Below, piece by piece: positions 11,572 to 22,667 of a stretch of 64,000 bases of DNA. The DNA is from Rhipidocladum racemiflorum (lineage: Eukaryota; Streptophyta; Magnoliopsida; Poales; Poaceae): assembly GCA_036346355.1 (NCBI GenBank), contig CM070580.1, positions 20,947,374 to 21,011,373 of the forward strand, read 5' to 3'. The translations under genes were made by a program, and so were the position numbers. The notes beneath the pieces are model-generated. The model had not been told where the DNA came from, did not search any database, and saw only the letters and a program-made list of their open reading frames with translations. The stretch's first letter is position 1. Each line of letters opens with the position of its first letter.

Positions 11572-12560
11572 ATGGACCCCAGAAGCACAGCAGGCGTTCG
11601 AAGACCTGAAGAAGTACCTTTCCTCCACCCCGGTACTGGTCGCCCCCGAGCCAGGCGAGCCGCTACTGTTGTATGTAGCGGCTAGCCCCTCTGTGGTGAG
11701 TGCAGCGCTGGTGGCAGAGCGGGAAGGCATTCAACGGCCGGTCTATTACATCAGCAAAATGCTACACGACGCGGAAACAAGGTACCCTCAGGCTCAGAAG
11801 ATGGTATACGCCGTGATAGTAGCATCGAGGAAGCTGCGCCACTACTTCCAGGGGAGGGAGATCACAGTGGTATCCTCCTACCCCTTGCGCGAGATCCTCC
11901 ACAACCGAGAAGCTGAGGGCCGCATCGCAAAGTGGCCCGTCGAGCTGGGGGAGTTCGGCGTCAAGTTCACTCCTCGCACCGCGGTAAAAAGTCAAAGGCT
12001 GGCGAACTTCGTCGTCGAGTGGACTCCAGCCGAGTCCGAAGCCGATGAGGTCCCCGCGCCCTCCCCCTGGACGCTCTTCTTCGACGGCTCCTTCAGGTTC
12101 GAAGGCGCGGGGGCTGGGGTCCTCTTGGTCTCCCCAACCGGGGACCTCCTCAAATACGTGGTCATCCTCGACTTCAAGGCCACTAACAACGTCGCCGTGC
12201 GAGGAGCTTCTTTGGTGGGCTTGGGCGCGCGACCATCGGTATTCGGCGCCTACAAGTGAAGGGCGACTCCCTGTTGGTCGTCAATCAAGCAAGGAAGGAT
12301 TTCTCCTGTCCTGACCCCGTCATGGCGGCATACCTGGCGGATGTTAGGAAATTGGAACAGCATTTCGAAGGGTTGGGGTATACTCACATCCCACGGCGCG
12401 ACAACCATCTAGCGGACGAACTCGCCCAGCTCGCTTCTACCAGATCCCCTGTGCCAGTCGGGGTCTTCGAAGAAAGGCTTCCGCGACCGTCCATCGCAGC
12501 TCCCGTGCCTGGTGGAGACGATGGTGGCGCCGCCGGCCCCTCGCCCCGGAGAAAGTGGTT
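11549..12560 (+). pseudogene. Element B RNase H plus second RNase H-like domain
   Basis: The first domain shows FEWTPEAQQAFEDLKKYLSS, LLLYVAASPSVVSAALVAER and YPQAQKMVYAVIVASRKLRH up to about 11990. A second domain begins at WTLFFDGSFRFEGAGAGVLL (near 12070) and continues, after a frameshift near 12240, with DSLLVVNQARKDF, ADVRKLEQHFEGLGYTHIPR and DNHLADELAQLAS. Two RNase H domains in a row, the second of archaeal type, are a known mark of the Tat lineage. The break near 12240 separates the second domain into two frames. Confidence 0.85.
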
Positions 12561-12689
12561 CGGTGGAAAGCGCCCGGCGGCGATGCCAGGACGACCACCT
12601 TGTGGTATTTGTGCTTGGCAGGAAGGCACATGGATGGATCCGATCTTGGCCTACGAGGATCAAGTGTGCCCAGCGATGATCGTCGGCCG

Positions 12690-13832
12690 AAGAAGATAAG
12701 CGCGAAAGGCCAAGTGCTATACCCTGGTGGGCGGGGACACTGTCTGTCGGGGTAGAACGGAGTTCTTACGAAGTGCATCACTTTCGGGAAGAGAGGCGGT
12801 CTGCTCTCGAGATATCCATGGAGGCGTGTCACGGGAGCCATGTATCGGACGAGCGATGGCGGGAAAGGCTTTCCGCCAAGGGTTCTATTGGCCAACCGCC
12901 CTCCAGGATACTGCGGTGGTGAGAGATGTGAAGCGTGCGATTCCACGCCAGCGAGATCCACCAACCAGCCAGGCCTGCAAACTATCCGCTCTCATGGCCC
13001 TTCGGCGATGCAGAGTGGATATCTGAGCCCATTCCCGCGGGCCCACGAGGGCTACACCCACTGTTAAATCGCCGTTGACAAGTTCACTAAGTGGGTGGAA
13101 GCCGAGGTGTGAGATCCATTACCACCGCGGCTGCTATCAAGTTCATGCAAGAAATTTTCGCCCGCTTTGGGGTCGCCAACCGCATCATCACCGACAACGA
13201 CGCACAGTTCACCAGTGCGGCCTTCTTGGACTTCTGCGAAGAGATGGGCACTAAGGTCTATTTTGCCTCGGTCGCCCATCCGAGGAGCAATAGCCAAGTC
13301 GAGCGAACCAACGCGCTAGTCTTTGAAGGGTCTCAAGACCGGGCGTTCGATCGACTCGAGCGTGGGGCACGATGGACCGAAGAGCTCCCGGCGGTGTTGT
13401 GGTCACCGTACCACTCCCGGCCGCCACCGGAGAAACCCCTTCCTTCTGGTCTCTGGCGGAAGGCTGTTCTCCCTTCGGAGGTGGAGCTGGGGTCACCCCG
13501 TGTCGCGGCGTTCGCGGAGGCGGATCAGGAAGATCTGCGCCGAGATGACGTCAACCTCCTGGAAGAGGTGCGGGACCGGGCGGCCTTGCGGGCCGCGCGG
13601 TACCAACAAAGTCTCAGGCGGTACCACGCCTCCGGTCGTGAGAGAACTGCAGCGTGGGCGACTGGTCTTGCGAAGGATCGATCGCATGTCGGGTCGCACA
13701 ATTGTCTCCCAGTGGGAGGGACCCTTCAAAGTGGTCTCGATCTCTCGCCCGAGGCGATCAGTGGCCAGCGAGGACGGTGAAGAGCTGGTGAATTCGCAGA
13801 ATATAGAGAACCTGCGCAAATTCTACCCTTGA
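12690..13832 (+). pseudogene. Element B integrase, several frameshifts
   Basis: Motifs in order: the zinc-binding region (AGKAFRQGFYWPTALQD near 12860), part of the core in shifting frames (PRAHEGYTH near 13040, KFMQEIFARFGVANRIITDN near 13140-13190, FLDFCEEMG), SVAHPRSNSQVERTNALV near 13270 with the third acidic residue, and the C-terminal part (SQWEGPFKVVSISRPRR near 13710) ending NLRKFYP at a TGA at 13830-13832. The protein would insert cDNA into the genome. At least four frame changes make it non-functional. Confidence 0.85.
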
Positions 13833-14459
13833 CCGGTTATAAGTTCCAGGCTCTGTTCCTCGACCAGCTGGAGTGTGTCTTCCACTCTATGCCTGATCGG
13901 GGAAAGCCTTGTATTAAATTTAAATGTTCACTTTCTTTATCTACAAGATTTGTTCTTCCTTCCTTCTTTTCGGTTTCTTGCCCCTTTGTTGGGCGATCTT
14001 GAGGCACTCCCCTTCACCTGCGATCGTGCAAAAACCCGATAGCAAAGGGAACCAATCGGCGGAAGCAGCGTCTGAGGGTAAGCGTCGGATGGGTGGTTCG
14101 GCCACGACCCCGACACGCAGTCATAACACTCCGGGTGTCCCCGTGGGGGTCGGTGTCTCGAACACCATACCCGAAACCCTAAGACCCTGTCACGGCTCGC
14201 TGAATGTCCGTTCCCTAGGGGCTATCTGGGAAGCAGAATTTCGCTAAGCCAAGGGGTTTGAAGGGAGTGGCTCCCTGGCACAAGTCTTTAAGTCACTGAG
14301 CATTCATGCACCTTCTCTTTGGGAACCAGTAAAGTAAAAAAAAGGGGGAAAAGAGACAACAGACGCTGTGTGACGCAAGGATAAGCCTGCGCTCCAGTTT
14401 CATTCTTTGAATTGAAATGCATAAGTGTCTTATAGGCAGAAACAAAAGAAAGGGGGGGA
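13833..14459 (+). other. Non-coding 3' stretch of element B
   Basis: Between the integrase stop and the end of the antisense gene there are about 630 bases without a recognisable gene. They include AT-rich sequence just after the stop (13910-13990), which could hold signals of the sense transcript, and a purine-rich stretch near 14335-14355. Confidence 0.4.
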
Positions 14460-16946
14460 CTACGCTACGGGCGGCTCCTCCTCGTCTTCTGCTGCGGCCT
14501 CCGCAGCCGCCACATCCTCGTCAGCCGGGCCGACGTCCAGCGCCATCGCCACGTCCTCCGCGGCGGCCTCCAGCTGAGGATTACCCATCTCTAGCTGCGC
14601 GGCAACGTGATCGGCGGCACCCTGGACCGCTCCTCACTTTGCGCCCGATGCGCCTTGATCCCACGAGCAGTGGCCACGCAGGATCGAAGTTGGCATCGCG
14701 GTAGCGCGGCGAGCCGGCTGCGTCTTGTCGCCGTGGCGCCGCGGCCTGCGCCCCTCCTGGGGCGGACCAGGCGGCAAGAAGCGGCGAGCAAGTGCGTGAG
14801 GAAGTCCGCGGTCGGGTGAGGCGAAGCAGCGTAATCTTTGCGGCCTCTCCTCCCGCGAACCGTGCTCGGTCCCGATGGAGCAAAGGCGGCCGTCGGTCAA
14901 AGGCGTGGCGCGACATCTGAGGGTATCCACCTGGCCAGGCCCTTCGGCCCTCTCCGCCACCGGCTCGCGAAGCTCCTCGGCCGGCGGGCACCACACTCGG
15001 CTCCAGCTCCGCTCTCGCCGGTGGAGCTCGGCCCGCCCCCGCTCGCGTGAGTCTTCCACCTCCTTGCGGAGGCGGTGGATCTCGCTCCCGCCTCCGTCGG
15101 CCGCTCACTGCTTTCGACTCCAAGCGGTGCTCGTCTTTGGAGTAGAAGCTCACCAGGAAACGCCAGCCGAAGCGTCGCGTCTGCGAAGGAATGGAGGATA
15201 CAGGAGGCTCGGGGTAGGAACGAGGGCCCGATGGGCCGGACCCTGGCGGCAGCGGCGTTAGCGGTACTGAGGATTGTCCCCCTCCTCCTGCTCGTCCTGG
15301 GGCTCGACATCCCTGGGCGGCGCGGCCCCACGGCCATAACACCTTGGCCGAATCCTGGCGCGGGGCACCGGGCGGAACCCTGAACAAAGAAGCGATCATA
15401 AGGTGCGATCCAAAGGAACCTAATTTCTATATTACGTATACTGTTTTTGTATAACTACCTAGGTAGCGGCCTGAGGAAGCGGCACGCGCTCGCGACAGGA
15501 CCGGCACCCACGTAGCGCTTCTCGGTGCAGTCTGGCGGCCTAGGCCGGCGCCGGCAGAGGAAGAAAAGCGCCCGTTCTTGGCGGCAGCAGCGAAGCGGCG
15601 ATCTGGCGGCTGCCGGCGCCCGTCACATCGTCGTCAAAGCTTGGCCGGTGGCGGCGGTGGTGGCAGCCGGCCACTACCGTCAGGCCGGCGGTGGGCGAAA
15701 AGCGTCGGTGCGGAGGTCCATCGCCACCACCAAGCGAAGCGAAAGAGGGCAGTCGCACGGTCGTCGGACCCCCGCCGCCATTAGCGACCCGCGCCGCGGC
15801 GAAGAAGTGCCCGCGGCGGCGTAGAGGGTCTGCCGGTGGGCCAGGCGGCGAGCCTTTGGGAGACTCTTTGCCATCATCGTCGTCGTCGGGACGCCTGCGC
15901 CTCCCTTGATCACCCCTCCCCTGGCCACCGGTGGGGGGAGGGTCCCTGATCATTAGGGGGGCCCGGCGTATCACGTCAGGTGTGCCCATGGCGTCCATCG
16001 ACGGCATGGCGCGAATTATCGTCGCTCGCTCTCCGTGCGATAACCGGCAGAGCGGAACCGCTCCCTCCGGGAACGACGGAACAGGGCTAACAAAGCCCAG
16101 TTGCGCCATCCACCTGTCGATCACGTCGGGAGCCAGGTTCCCGGCGGCTGACAACGACAAAAAAGAAGAGAAGCGAAGCCCGGGAGGCAATCTTTGTCGG
16201 CGCCAGATTCAACCAATAAAGAAGAAGGGCAAGGGATGATCTCGAGCGGCGGGTTACCTCCGATGATACTCAGTCCGTCGCCCCAGGCCCATATCTTGCC
16301 CGGCGAGGCGGCGGGACACGGCAGCGAAGGCACGATCTCGGGAGGCGAAGTCCGGATAACCATGAGCCTGTCGGTCGCCGTCATGCGGTAGTCAACACAG
16401 GCTAGCATCGCCTGGGCTCGGGCGTCTCGCTCACCTGGGCCCCCAATTGGGGTTGCTAATCATTTGGACGGCCGGAAGCTCCGACACCTCGATGCGGCAT
16501 TGTCATCCTCGGCGTACACCCAATCTTCGCACCAATTCCTCCAGGTGGACCGGCGATCCAGTGGAATGTAGCGACATTGTCCGTCCGCGAAGCCGCGGTG
16601 GCGACTCCGTGCTGAGCGATTCTTGCCCGTGGCGCGAAAGTGTAAAAGAAGCGAAAAAGTAGGAGGTTGGGTAACACTCCTACAAACATTTCGACGAAGT
16701 GGGCAAAAGCGAGAAAGAAGGGCAGCGGAGTTGGGGAAGATGAATGTGGTGAATAGCGTAGAAGTTGAGAACGGAAAGGTAAAAATCGAAGCCGTGGCAA
16801 GCGGCAGAAAAGCTGCCACCGAAGAATACCACTTCCCGGCGGCAATGGGGCTCAACGATCCGGCGGGCGAGGGCGCCCGCTATTATGTTCGGAGAGCTGG
16901 CGGCAACCTCCTCCTCAACTGTCGACGAGGGGAGAATGGGAGCCAT
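14460..16946 (-). pseudogene. Antisense gene in element B, gypsy-type transposon domain (PF04195-like), with intron
   Basis: A gene on the strand opposite to pol fills most of the 3.5 kb between integrase and 3' LTR. ATG at 16946-16944 (MAPILPSSTVEEE). The first domain is spread over frames: EVVFFGGSFSAACHGFDFYL, then FAHFVEMFVGVLPNLLLFRF (near 16690), CRYIPLDRRSTWRNWCEDWV (near 16540), QAMLACVDYRMTATDRLMVI (near 16400). An intron 16257-16148 (GTAACC..GTCAG, 110 bp) joins WGDGLSIIG in frame to AGNLAPDVIDRWMAQLGF. After GERATIIRAMPSMDAM and APLMIRDPP come low-complexity and coiled-coil-like parts (EIHRLRKEVEDSRERGRAEL near 15070). An acidic tail, MGNPQLEAAAEDVAMALDVG to DEEEPPVA, stops with TAG at 14462-14460. 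I recall the PF04195 style of protein from grass gypsy elements. Its job is unknown. Several frameshifts and stops make this copy a pseudogene. Confidence 0.75.
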
Positions 16947-17056
16947 CGAGCGCAGAAGAGTATCGGAGCGTGTCGAAGAAGAAGAAGGAGCAAGGAAAAT
17001 CCGAAGCGGAGCGAGGGGGTAAGGAGGAGGAAGAACCACTCCCCCCTCGGTCAGCC

Positions 17057-17066
17057 CCTTATAAGG
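17057..17066 (-). promoter_or_regulatory. TATA box for the antisense gene of element B
   Basis: The minus strand reads CCTTATAAGG about 110 bases upstream of the ATG at 16946. It is the only good TATA candidate in this part and sits inside the element between the 3' LTR and the gene. This suggests the antisense gene had its own promoter rather than using an LTR. Confidence 0.55.
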
Positions 17067-17342
17067 CTGCGAAGGAAGGCTCGGCAGGAAAACCGAAAGG
17101 GCGCGACGGTTCGTGTAAAAGGAAGTTTTGAAACCCCCCCTGAAGGTAGGAGGTCCAGAAAGATCGTGCGGGTCGTGCGTCTGTTACGAGGCGGGAATAA
17201 CTGCGCACCCTGCCTCGGGAACCGGAGAAGCCAGGAGACCTTTAAAGACTGTGGGGCGCGTGGGCGTGTAAGGGGCCCACCCGGGAGACTCAGCGGCTCT
17301 CCGAAGGTCGTCTAAAAAGGAATGTCGGAGACTGGAAGGCGC

Positions 17343-17365
17343 TCCAGGGTGGTCCCGGGGGCTAC
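17343..17365 (+). other. Polypurine tract of element B
   Basis: The sequence CCAGGGTGGTCCCGGGGGCTAC directly precedes the 3' LTR start at 17366. The GGGGGCTAC-TGTCGG junction is the usual form in this lineage and would prime plus-strand DNA synthesis. Confidence 0.7.
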
Positions 17366-19223
17366 TGTCGGCGTATTCAACACCAGGGTACCCGCTCCCC
17401 CGCAGCAAGTACGATTGCCAGACGGGTGGGGGACGTCTGGGCCCCACCACCCAGGCAGTGGCGGGGTCACCTGGTGGTCGCCCAGTGGTCAGGTGGCGAT
17501 CAGGCCATGCCACTGGGCGCCCAGAAAGGTGGTCGCCGGTGGGCGGTGAGCAACGAGCCACACCACTGGCGCCCGAAGCTGGTCACCAAGGGACACGTGG
17601 CGAGGCAGCTCGCCCTAGGGCGACGGTGAGGTGGTCGCCCAGTGGACAGGTGGCGACCAGGCCACACCACTGGGCGCCCAGGAAGGTGGTCGCCCAGTGG
17701 ACAGGTGGTGACCAGGCCACACCACTGGGCGCCAAGGAAGGTGGTCGCCCAAGGGACGCGTAGCGACAGGCGCGCCCTGGCGACAGCGAGTGGTCGCCAG
17801 CCAGACAGTGGCATGCGAGCCACTCCCTGGCGTCGCCCGAGGCTGCAGCGCCCCGATCAAGGGTATTTAATGCGAATCATGCGCATTAAATGCAAAAGCA
17901 TGGAGGATACAGTATGGCGGTGCGTCTTCCCCAGGCGTGCATTAATTATGTGTGACATCACGGCAGCACCTCACCCCCTTACAGAGCGGGTGGCGTTGGC
18001 GGACGTGGGGCCCGAGGCGGGGACGTGACGGCTGCGGCAGATGTTACTGAGATGTAAGAACAGTGACGTGCGCCTTAAATGCGATCGCGCCAGTGTAATG
18101 ATTATGGATTGCGGTGTAAGCCTCCCATGCGCCCCCGTCAGCCCGAGTATAAAAGGGAGCCGGGGTGCATGGGAGAAGGGGTTCGATCCATGGTCAGTAG
18201 GTTTCACCCTCCCAAGTTAGCATACAAGCAATAGCAAGAGAACCAGGACTAGGGTTGTTACTCTTCGGAGGTAGGGATGTGATCGGATCGGATACGGTCG
18301 AATATCGTCCTATTCATATCCGTATCCGTATTTTTTGTCGAATACAGAATCGAATACGAATAATGTCGAATACAGAATCGAATACGAATTATACAGGATA
18401 ATATCGATTCTACGAATCTGGTCGAATATGGATCGGAATCAACATGGATACGAATAATATTAGTCGGATATTTGAAAATCCAATTTCAGTTTTTTTTCAA
18501 AAATCAGTCCAAATTTAAATTCAAAATTCCAAAAGAAATATATTTGTATGTCTTTTTTTTTGCCTTTTTATCCCTAGCTTGTCATACATGTGACTCTGTG
18601 AGTAACAATGTACCCCATTGCAATAATTGAACCAAATGATTTGCAGCTGGCATATGTTGTTGAATCCTAAGTAGCCCCCCTGAAACGCCACTTGCCAATT
18701 TCTGTACCACCTTTACCTAAATATCTCCAAATTAGCATCTAGCACACATGAACACATTATATCTTGTCATCCAATGCACTCTACCAAACAGTGAAACATG
18801 TTAAATTGTTAATGTGTTATTCTGAAACGTGTTATTCGGATAATATCCGTATGTCATATTCGGATATTATCCGAACAAAAACTCGGATATTCCATATCCA
18901 TCGGATAATCAGTGTTCCATATCTGTATCCGTATCCATGTAAATTATCTGTATCCATATCCTTATCCGAGAAATCAACTGGATATCTGTGAAACTATCCA
19001 AATCATCATCCAAATCAATTCGGTCGGTCGGAAAATATCCGTACCAGTTCCATCCCTATTCGGAGGGCCTGAACCTGGATAAATGCCTTGCGTCTCCCCG
19101 TTCTCCTGAGCTTCCGGTTACTCCGGTCATCTTCCTCCTTTCTCCGGCGATTGCCCCGAAAGCCCCCCGTCTCAACCTCACAAGCACCCGACTCGGAGGT
19201 GCCTGTCGGCTAGTACGCTGACA
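17366..19223 (+). mobile_element. 3' LTR of element B with nested hAT-type insertion
   Basis: It starts TGTCGGCGTATTC as in the 5' LTR and ends GCTGACA, with GGAGT following. Its minisatellite block (17460-17830) is shorter than that of the 5' LTR and holds two near-perfect 55 bp units. A 787 bp hAT-type element plus 8 bp duplication interrupts it at 18272-19066. Without the insertion the LTR is about 1.06 kb. The TATA box region GAGTATAAAAGGGAGCC lies near 18145. Confidence 0.9.
18272..19058. mobile_element. hAT-type non-autonomous element, copy 1
   Basis: The ends TAGGGATG..CATCCCTA form inverted repeats, and an eight-base target duplication TTCGGAGG flanks the element (18264-18271 and 19059-19066). 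Eight-base duplications with such ends are typical of the hAT superfamily. The 787 bp interior has no transposase. Both sub-terminal parts carry many GGATA/TATCC motifs (GATCGGATCGGATACGG near the left end, ATATCCGTACC near the right end). The site is still readable in the uninterrupted 5' LTR, which confirms the insertion. Confidence 0.9.
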
Positions 19224-20944
19224 GGAGTTAAAATGCAAAAGTTATAATTGTTTAAAGTTTAAAGAAACTATTAATTAAATATAAACAGAGAAAAACTTAT
19301 GTCCAAAAATTAATTAAAATTCATATTTGAGTAGATCTCAATTTTATAAAAATTTAGAAATTGGAATCGTTCAAATCGGAGTTGAAATGCAAAAGTTATA
19401 AGCGTTTGAATTTTGAAAATTCAAATAAATCAATAAAGTGAATTAATTCATTTATTTTTCTATTGAAAAATCCGAATAATGACGTCAGCACGGAGTTTGA
19501 TTTTCCACCGAATTATTTTTCTATTGAAAAATTGAATTATTGCGTCAGCTGACGTCAGCCGGTCCATGGACTCGGTCCACGATTCGGCTTCGGTCCACCG
19601 TGGACCCGGTCCACGGGTTCACGTGTCACTGACACGTGGGACCCACTGCTGACGTCAGCACGGCTCGGCCGAGGACGGCTGACACGCGGGCCCCACGCTG
19701 ACGTCACCGCTGACGTCCCAGCCATGGCGTGCTATTTCTACGCACGGAACGTGCTATTTCTACGCGTTAGGCGTGCTATTCAATCCAACCCGTTGGATCA
19801 GGATCCAACAGTCACGATTAAACACGGAATGGACCGGTTCAATCTGAAAAGCACCACATGGCCTGATCTGGACTGCTCGATCTAAATCTAACGACTTACA
19901 AGATCTATTCACCTTGGGGCCAGAAGAGGTCGATCAGTGCGCGCTCACAGCCAGGCCAGAACTTTTTGGTCCGGCGCTCGCGTGCTACACGTGGCTCAAT
20001 CGAAAGCGTTGGATCTAGATCTAACGGCTGAGAACGGATCTAATCCCTGTAACGTGAATTCCGCACGGGTGATGTGGACTCACCGCAGCGGTTGGATCTT
20101 GATCGGACGACTGCAAAGCTTCGCGAGGGCTCGATGGCGTGCGGCGGCGCTGGTTCACCGGAGCTGGGGACAACGACCTAGCCAACGGCGCTGCGGGGCT
20201 CCTCCGGCGAGGTGAGTGGTCTCTGCGGGTGCGGCTCGACGCGAGGACTCCGGATCTGGGCACCACCACGGCAGAGAACGGCAGACGACGGCGGAAAATG
20301 GCGAAAACCGCGACGTAGCACGAATCCAACTTCGGCGAGCTCTCGCTGGCGAACGACGGCGACTTGATCTCGACTAGCTAGGGCTACGGCCTACGGGTGC
20401 GCACGGAAGAGGGCTACACGACAGGGGTGGCGGCGCATTAAATAGGGCCCTCGACGTCCGTGAAAATCGCGGAAACCAAGGCCCACCCGTCTGCGGTAGC
20501 GGAATCCGACTGGGATTTGGATTGAGCGACGTGGCACGATCTCGGCCGTTGGATCTCGATCCAACGGTCGCGTGGGTTAGGGTTTGGGTCGGGCTCGGTC
20601 CGACGCGGACGGGTTCGGTCGCATGAACGGTACTAACCCGTTAGGTTTTCCAGCGACTTAAATAATTTAATAAGTTTCTAGAAATTCATTTAATTCAAGA
20701 AAAATAGCAAAATAATCAGAAAAATTCCAGAAAAATCCTGGAAAATACTTTGAGACATTTGGGATTCAAATAAAATATTACCAAGAAAACTTTATTTAAA
20801 ACTTTTAATTAATTAATTAACTCAAAAGGGAATAAATTCAAATTAAATAAAAATAAATCCAAATAAATTCTAGAAAATTCCAAAAATTCACAAAAGTGCA
20901 AAATGACATTTAAATTCAAGAAAAGCAAAAATTGGGGTGTTACA
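19224..20944 (-). other. Right arm of family C copy 1
   Basis: This 1.7 kb is the 5' part of copy 1 on the minus strand. The outer 300 bases are AT-rich with repeated GGAATTTATTTGGATTTATT-like runs shared with 62938-63200. A GC-rich middle (19550-20640) follows. The GC-rich open frames there, for example a 102-codon one ending near 20021 on the minus strand, show no domain I recognise. Confidence 0.5.
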
Positions 20945-21419
20945 CAACGCCCATACCACGCTGTCTTGTAGCCTTGATCGAGCTGGAAGGAGGACTTCCA
21001 GAGGACGCTGAGACTTATCTCCGCTCCTTTCCCGGATTAATCCCTTCCTCCTCACCACTCTTTCGTCTATTTAAGGAGATGAATAGAAGCTTTACACCTA
21101 ACTAAACTCAGAGCAATCACCCATTCCCTCTCCAAGCCCACAATTTCTCCGAATTGCCTTTGTCTTCCTCAGTTCCGGCGAAGCCTGATTTGGGGGAGAC
21201 TCCAAATTGTTGAGCTACGGTAAGGAACCTCCAAATTCATTGGTCCCGAAGCATCTTTGGTTGCTTACGAATTTTGTGCACCCATTCTTCCAGCTTGAGA
21301 CAACCCGAAGAGTCCCCGCACCGTGCGACCTCTTTCCGCCATTAACACCGCTTGGTGAGAGCTTCAATCGTTCACTCCCCCTTTGAATTAAGTGCTCAGA
21401 TAGGACCCTTAGAACCCAC

Positions 21420-21860
21420 TGAACCTCATGTCCATGATCATTAGGCCGAAAATCTTTCGTAGCACCGCCGCACCTTGTGCCACCGTGTAGCGCCGCCGGT
21501 CGCCGCCGCGCGTGCTTTTTTCCCAAACACCACCCATAACTAGTAGGTCCCCTAGGTTCGCCTCGGTCCCCAGAAGTTTTAGGTATCGGCCAAAAGCTAG
21601 CGACGCCGCCGGAGAGCCGCCGACGAGTCCATCAGCCGTGTGCCCTGTCTGGAGTCGCTGCCGGGTGGGCCGAGCGTGTCAGCTGCAGCACGCAGTGTAA
21701 GTCACCGCCAACTCGGCCCCACAAGTCAGCCGTTGGCTGCTGCTTGTGCGCTCGGGCACCAGATGACGACAGGCGGGCCCGGACTGTCAGTGACCGCGAG
21801 CCGATTCAAAGAGCCAGCCCACGAAAAACACCGGAAATGCGCTTTCCCTTAAGGAAAGTG
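21420..21860 (+). other. GC-rich block of family C copy 2
   Basis: The block lies about 350 bases after a TATA-like TATTTAAG (21068-21075) and carries proline-, arginine- and serine-rich open frames without a recognised domain. It ends at AAGTGTATTTTTCCATTTTT, which is shared with copy 3b at 49215. The same kind of GC-rich block sits at the same place in copies 1, 3b, 4 and 5. I treat it as a leader or R-U5-like part, not a proven protein. Confidence 0.35.
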
Positions 21861-22667
21861 TATTTTTCCATTTTTCTGGATTTTAGTGAACCGAATGAAT
21901 TCAAATGCATATAACTTTTAAACTATAGCTCCAATTGAGTGAAACAACTTTCTAAATTCATGATAAATCCTCTAGTTTCATAATCTACAAAAATATTTAA
22001 AACTTGTTTAGCAAATTAAATTTGAATTTGAATTTAAAGAAAGAAGTTTGAATATGCTCTATATAGAAATTTTGCAAATTGAACCCAAATTGAGTGAAAC
22101 CAATTTTGTTAGAATCCTCATGTCTAATGCTATCTGAATATGTGATTAGATTTGAATTTGGAATTAATTTGTGAAAATTTTCTATTAGGATTACTTCCAT
22201 ATGTTGAATTATTAAAATTGCTATAACTTGCTTATAAATCATCAAAATTGAATGAAACTTGTTTTGATATACTAGATATGCCATATAGAACAAGATTATG
22301 AAATAAAAGTTAGGGTGTACCATGCAACTTTTTATCAAAAATAATTAGACTGCCACATGTACTAACCGGTATTAGTACAAGTAGCATATAACCTGAAAAT
22401 GGATTTTAGTAAGCTTAATCTTACAATCTTAGCTTCTTAAATTCATAGATTAAAATAAAAATTTACACAAAAGAAAGGTAGTTAAGTGTTGTATAACCCC
22501 GAACGGTTAATGTTAGAATAGAACTTTACGGCGTAACTGCTTTATGAAATAATAAAGTCTTGATTATTGATTTGCTTGTGAATGTGATGATTCTATTTGG
22601 TTCTTTCATTTGCTACTTTTGCCATTATTGAAATTTATCGTTGGTTATATTTTTTTAACGACGTGTA

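Larger units (their letters stand above)
6859..19223 (+). mobile_element. Complete Tat-lineage Ty3/gypsy retrotransposon (element B)
   Basis: The element runs from TGTCGGCGTATTC to GCTGACA and is flanked by the five-base duplication GGAGT (6854-6858 and 19224-19228), so both ends are secure. Order: 5' LTR 6859 to about 8176, primer site, gag, protease, reverse transcriptase, RNase H plus a second RNase H-like domain, integrase ending at 13832, a 3.5 kb stretch holding an antisense gene (14460-16946), polypurine tract, and 3' LTR from 17366. The second RNase H domain and the extra 3' gene place it in the Tat lineage. The coding region has many frameshifts, so it is not autonomous. Its 3' LTR was later hit by a hAT-type element. 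Confidence 0.95.
5101..20944 (-). mobile_element. Family C repeat, copy 1, with CAACG target duplication
   Basis: On the minus strand it starts TGTAACACCCC at 20944 and ends GGGTCCCGACA at 5101. It is flanked by the five-base direct repeat CAACG (5096-5100 and 20945-20949). TG..CA ends with a 5 bp duplication are the mark of an LTR or whole LTR element. Without the inserted 12.4 kb gypsy element it is about 3.47 kb. It carries no pol, so a solo LTR of a long-LTR gypsy family (such as the Tekay/Del group) is the likely reading. A TATA-like TATTTAA lies near 20437-20443. Acidic mini-exons lie at about 6640-6735 and 5386-5470. It is inserted in copy 2 of the same family. Confidence 0.8.

Noticed and set aside
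14581..15399. 272-codon minus-strand frame taken as a gene by itself
   Set aside because: Its frame does not carry the coiled-coil or acidic tail motifs, which lie in a neighbouring frame. It is part of the frameshifted antisense gene, not a separate one.
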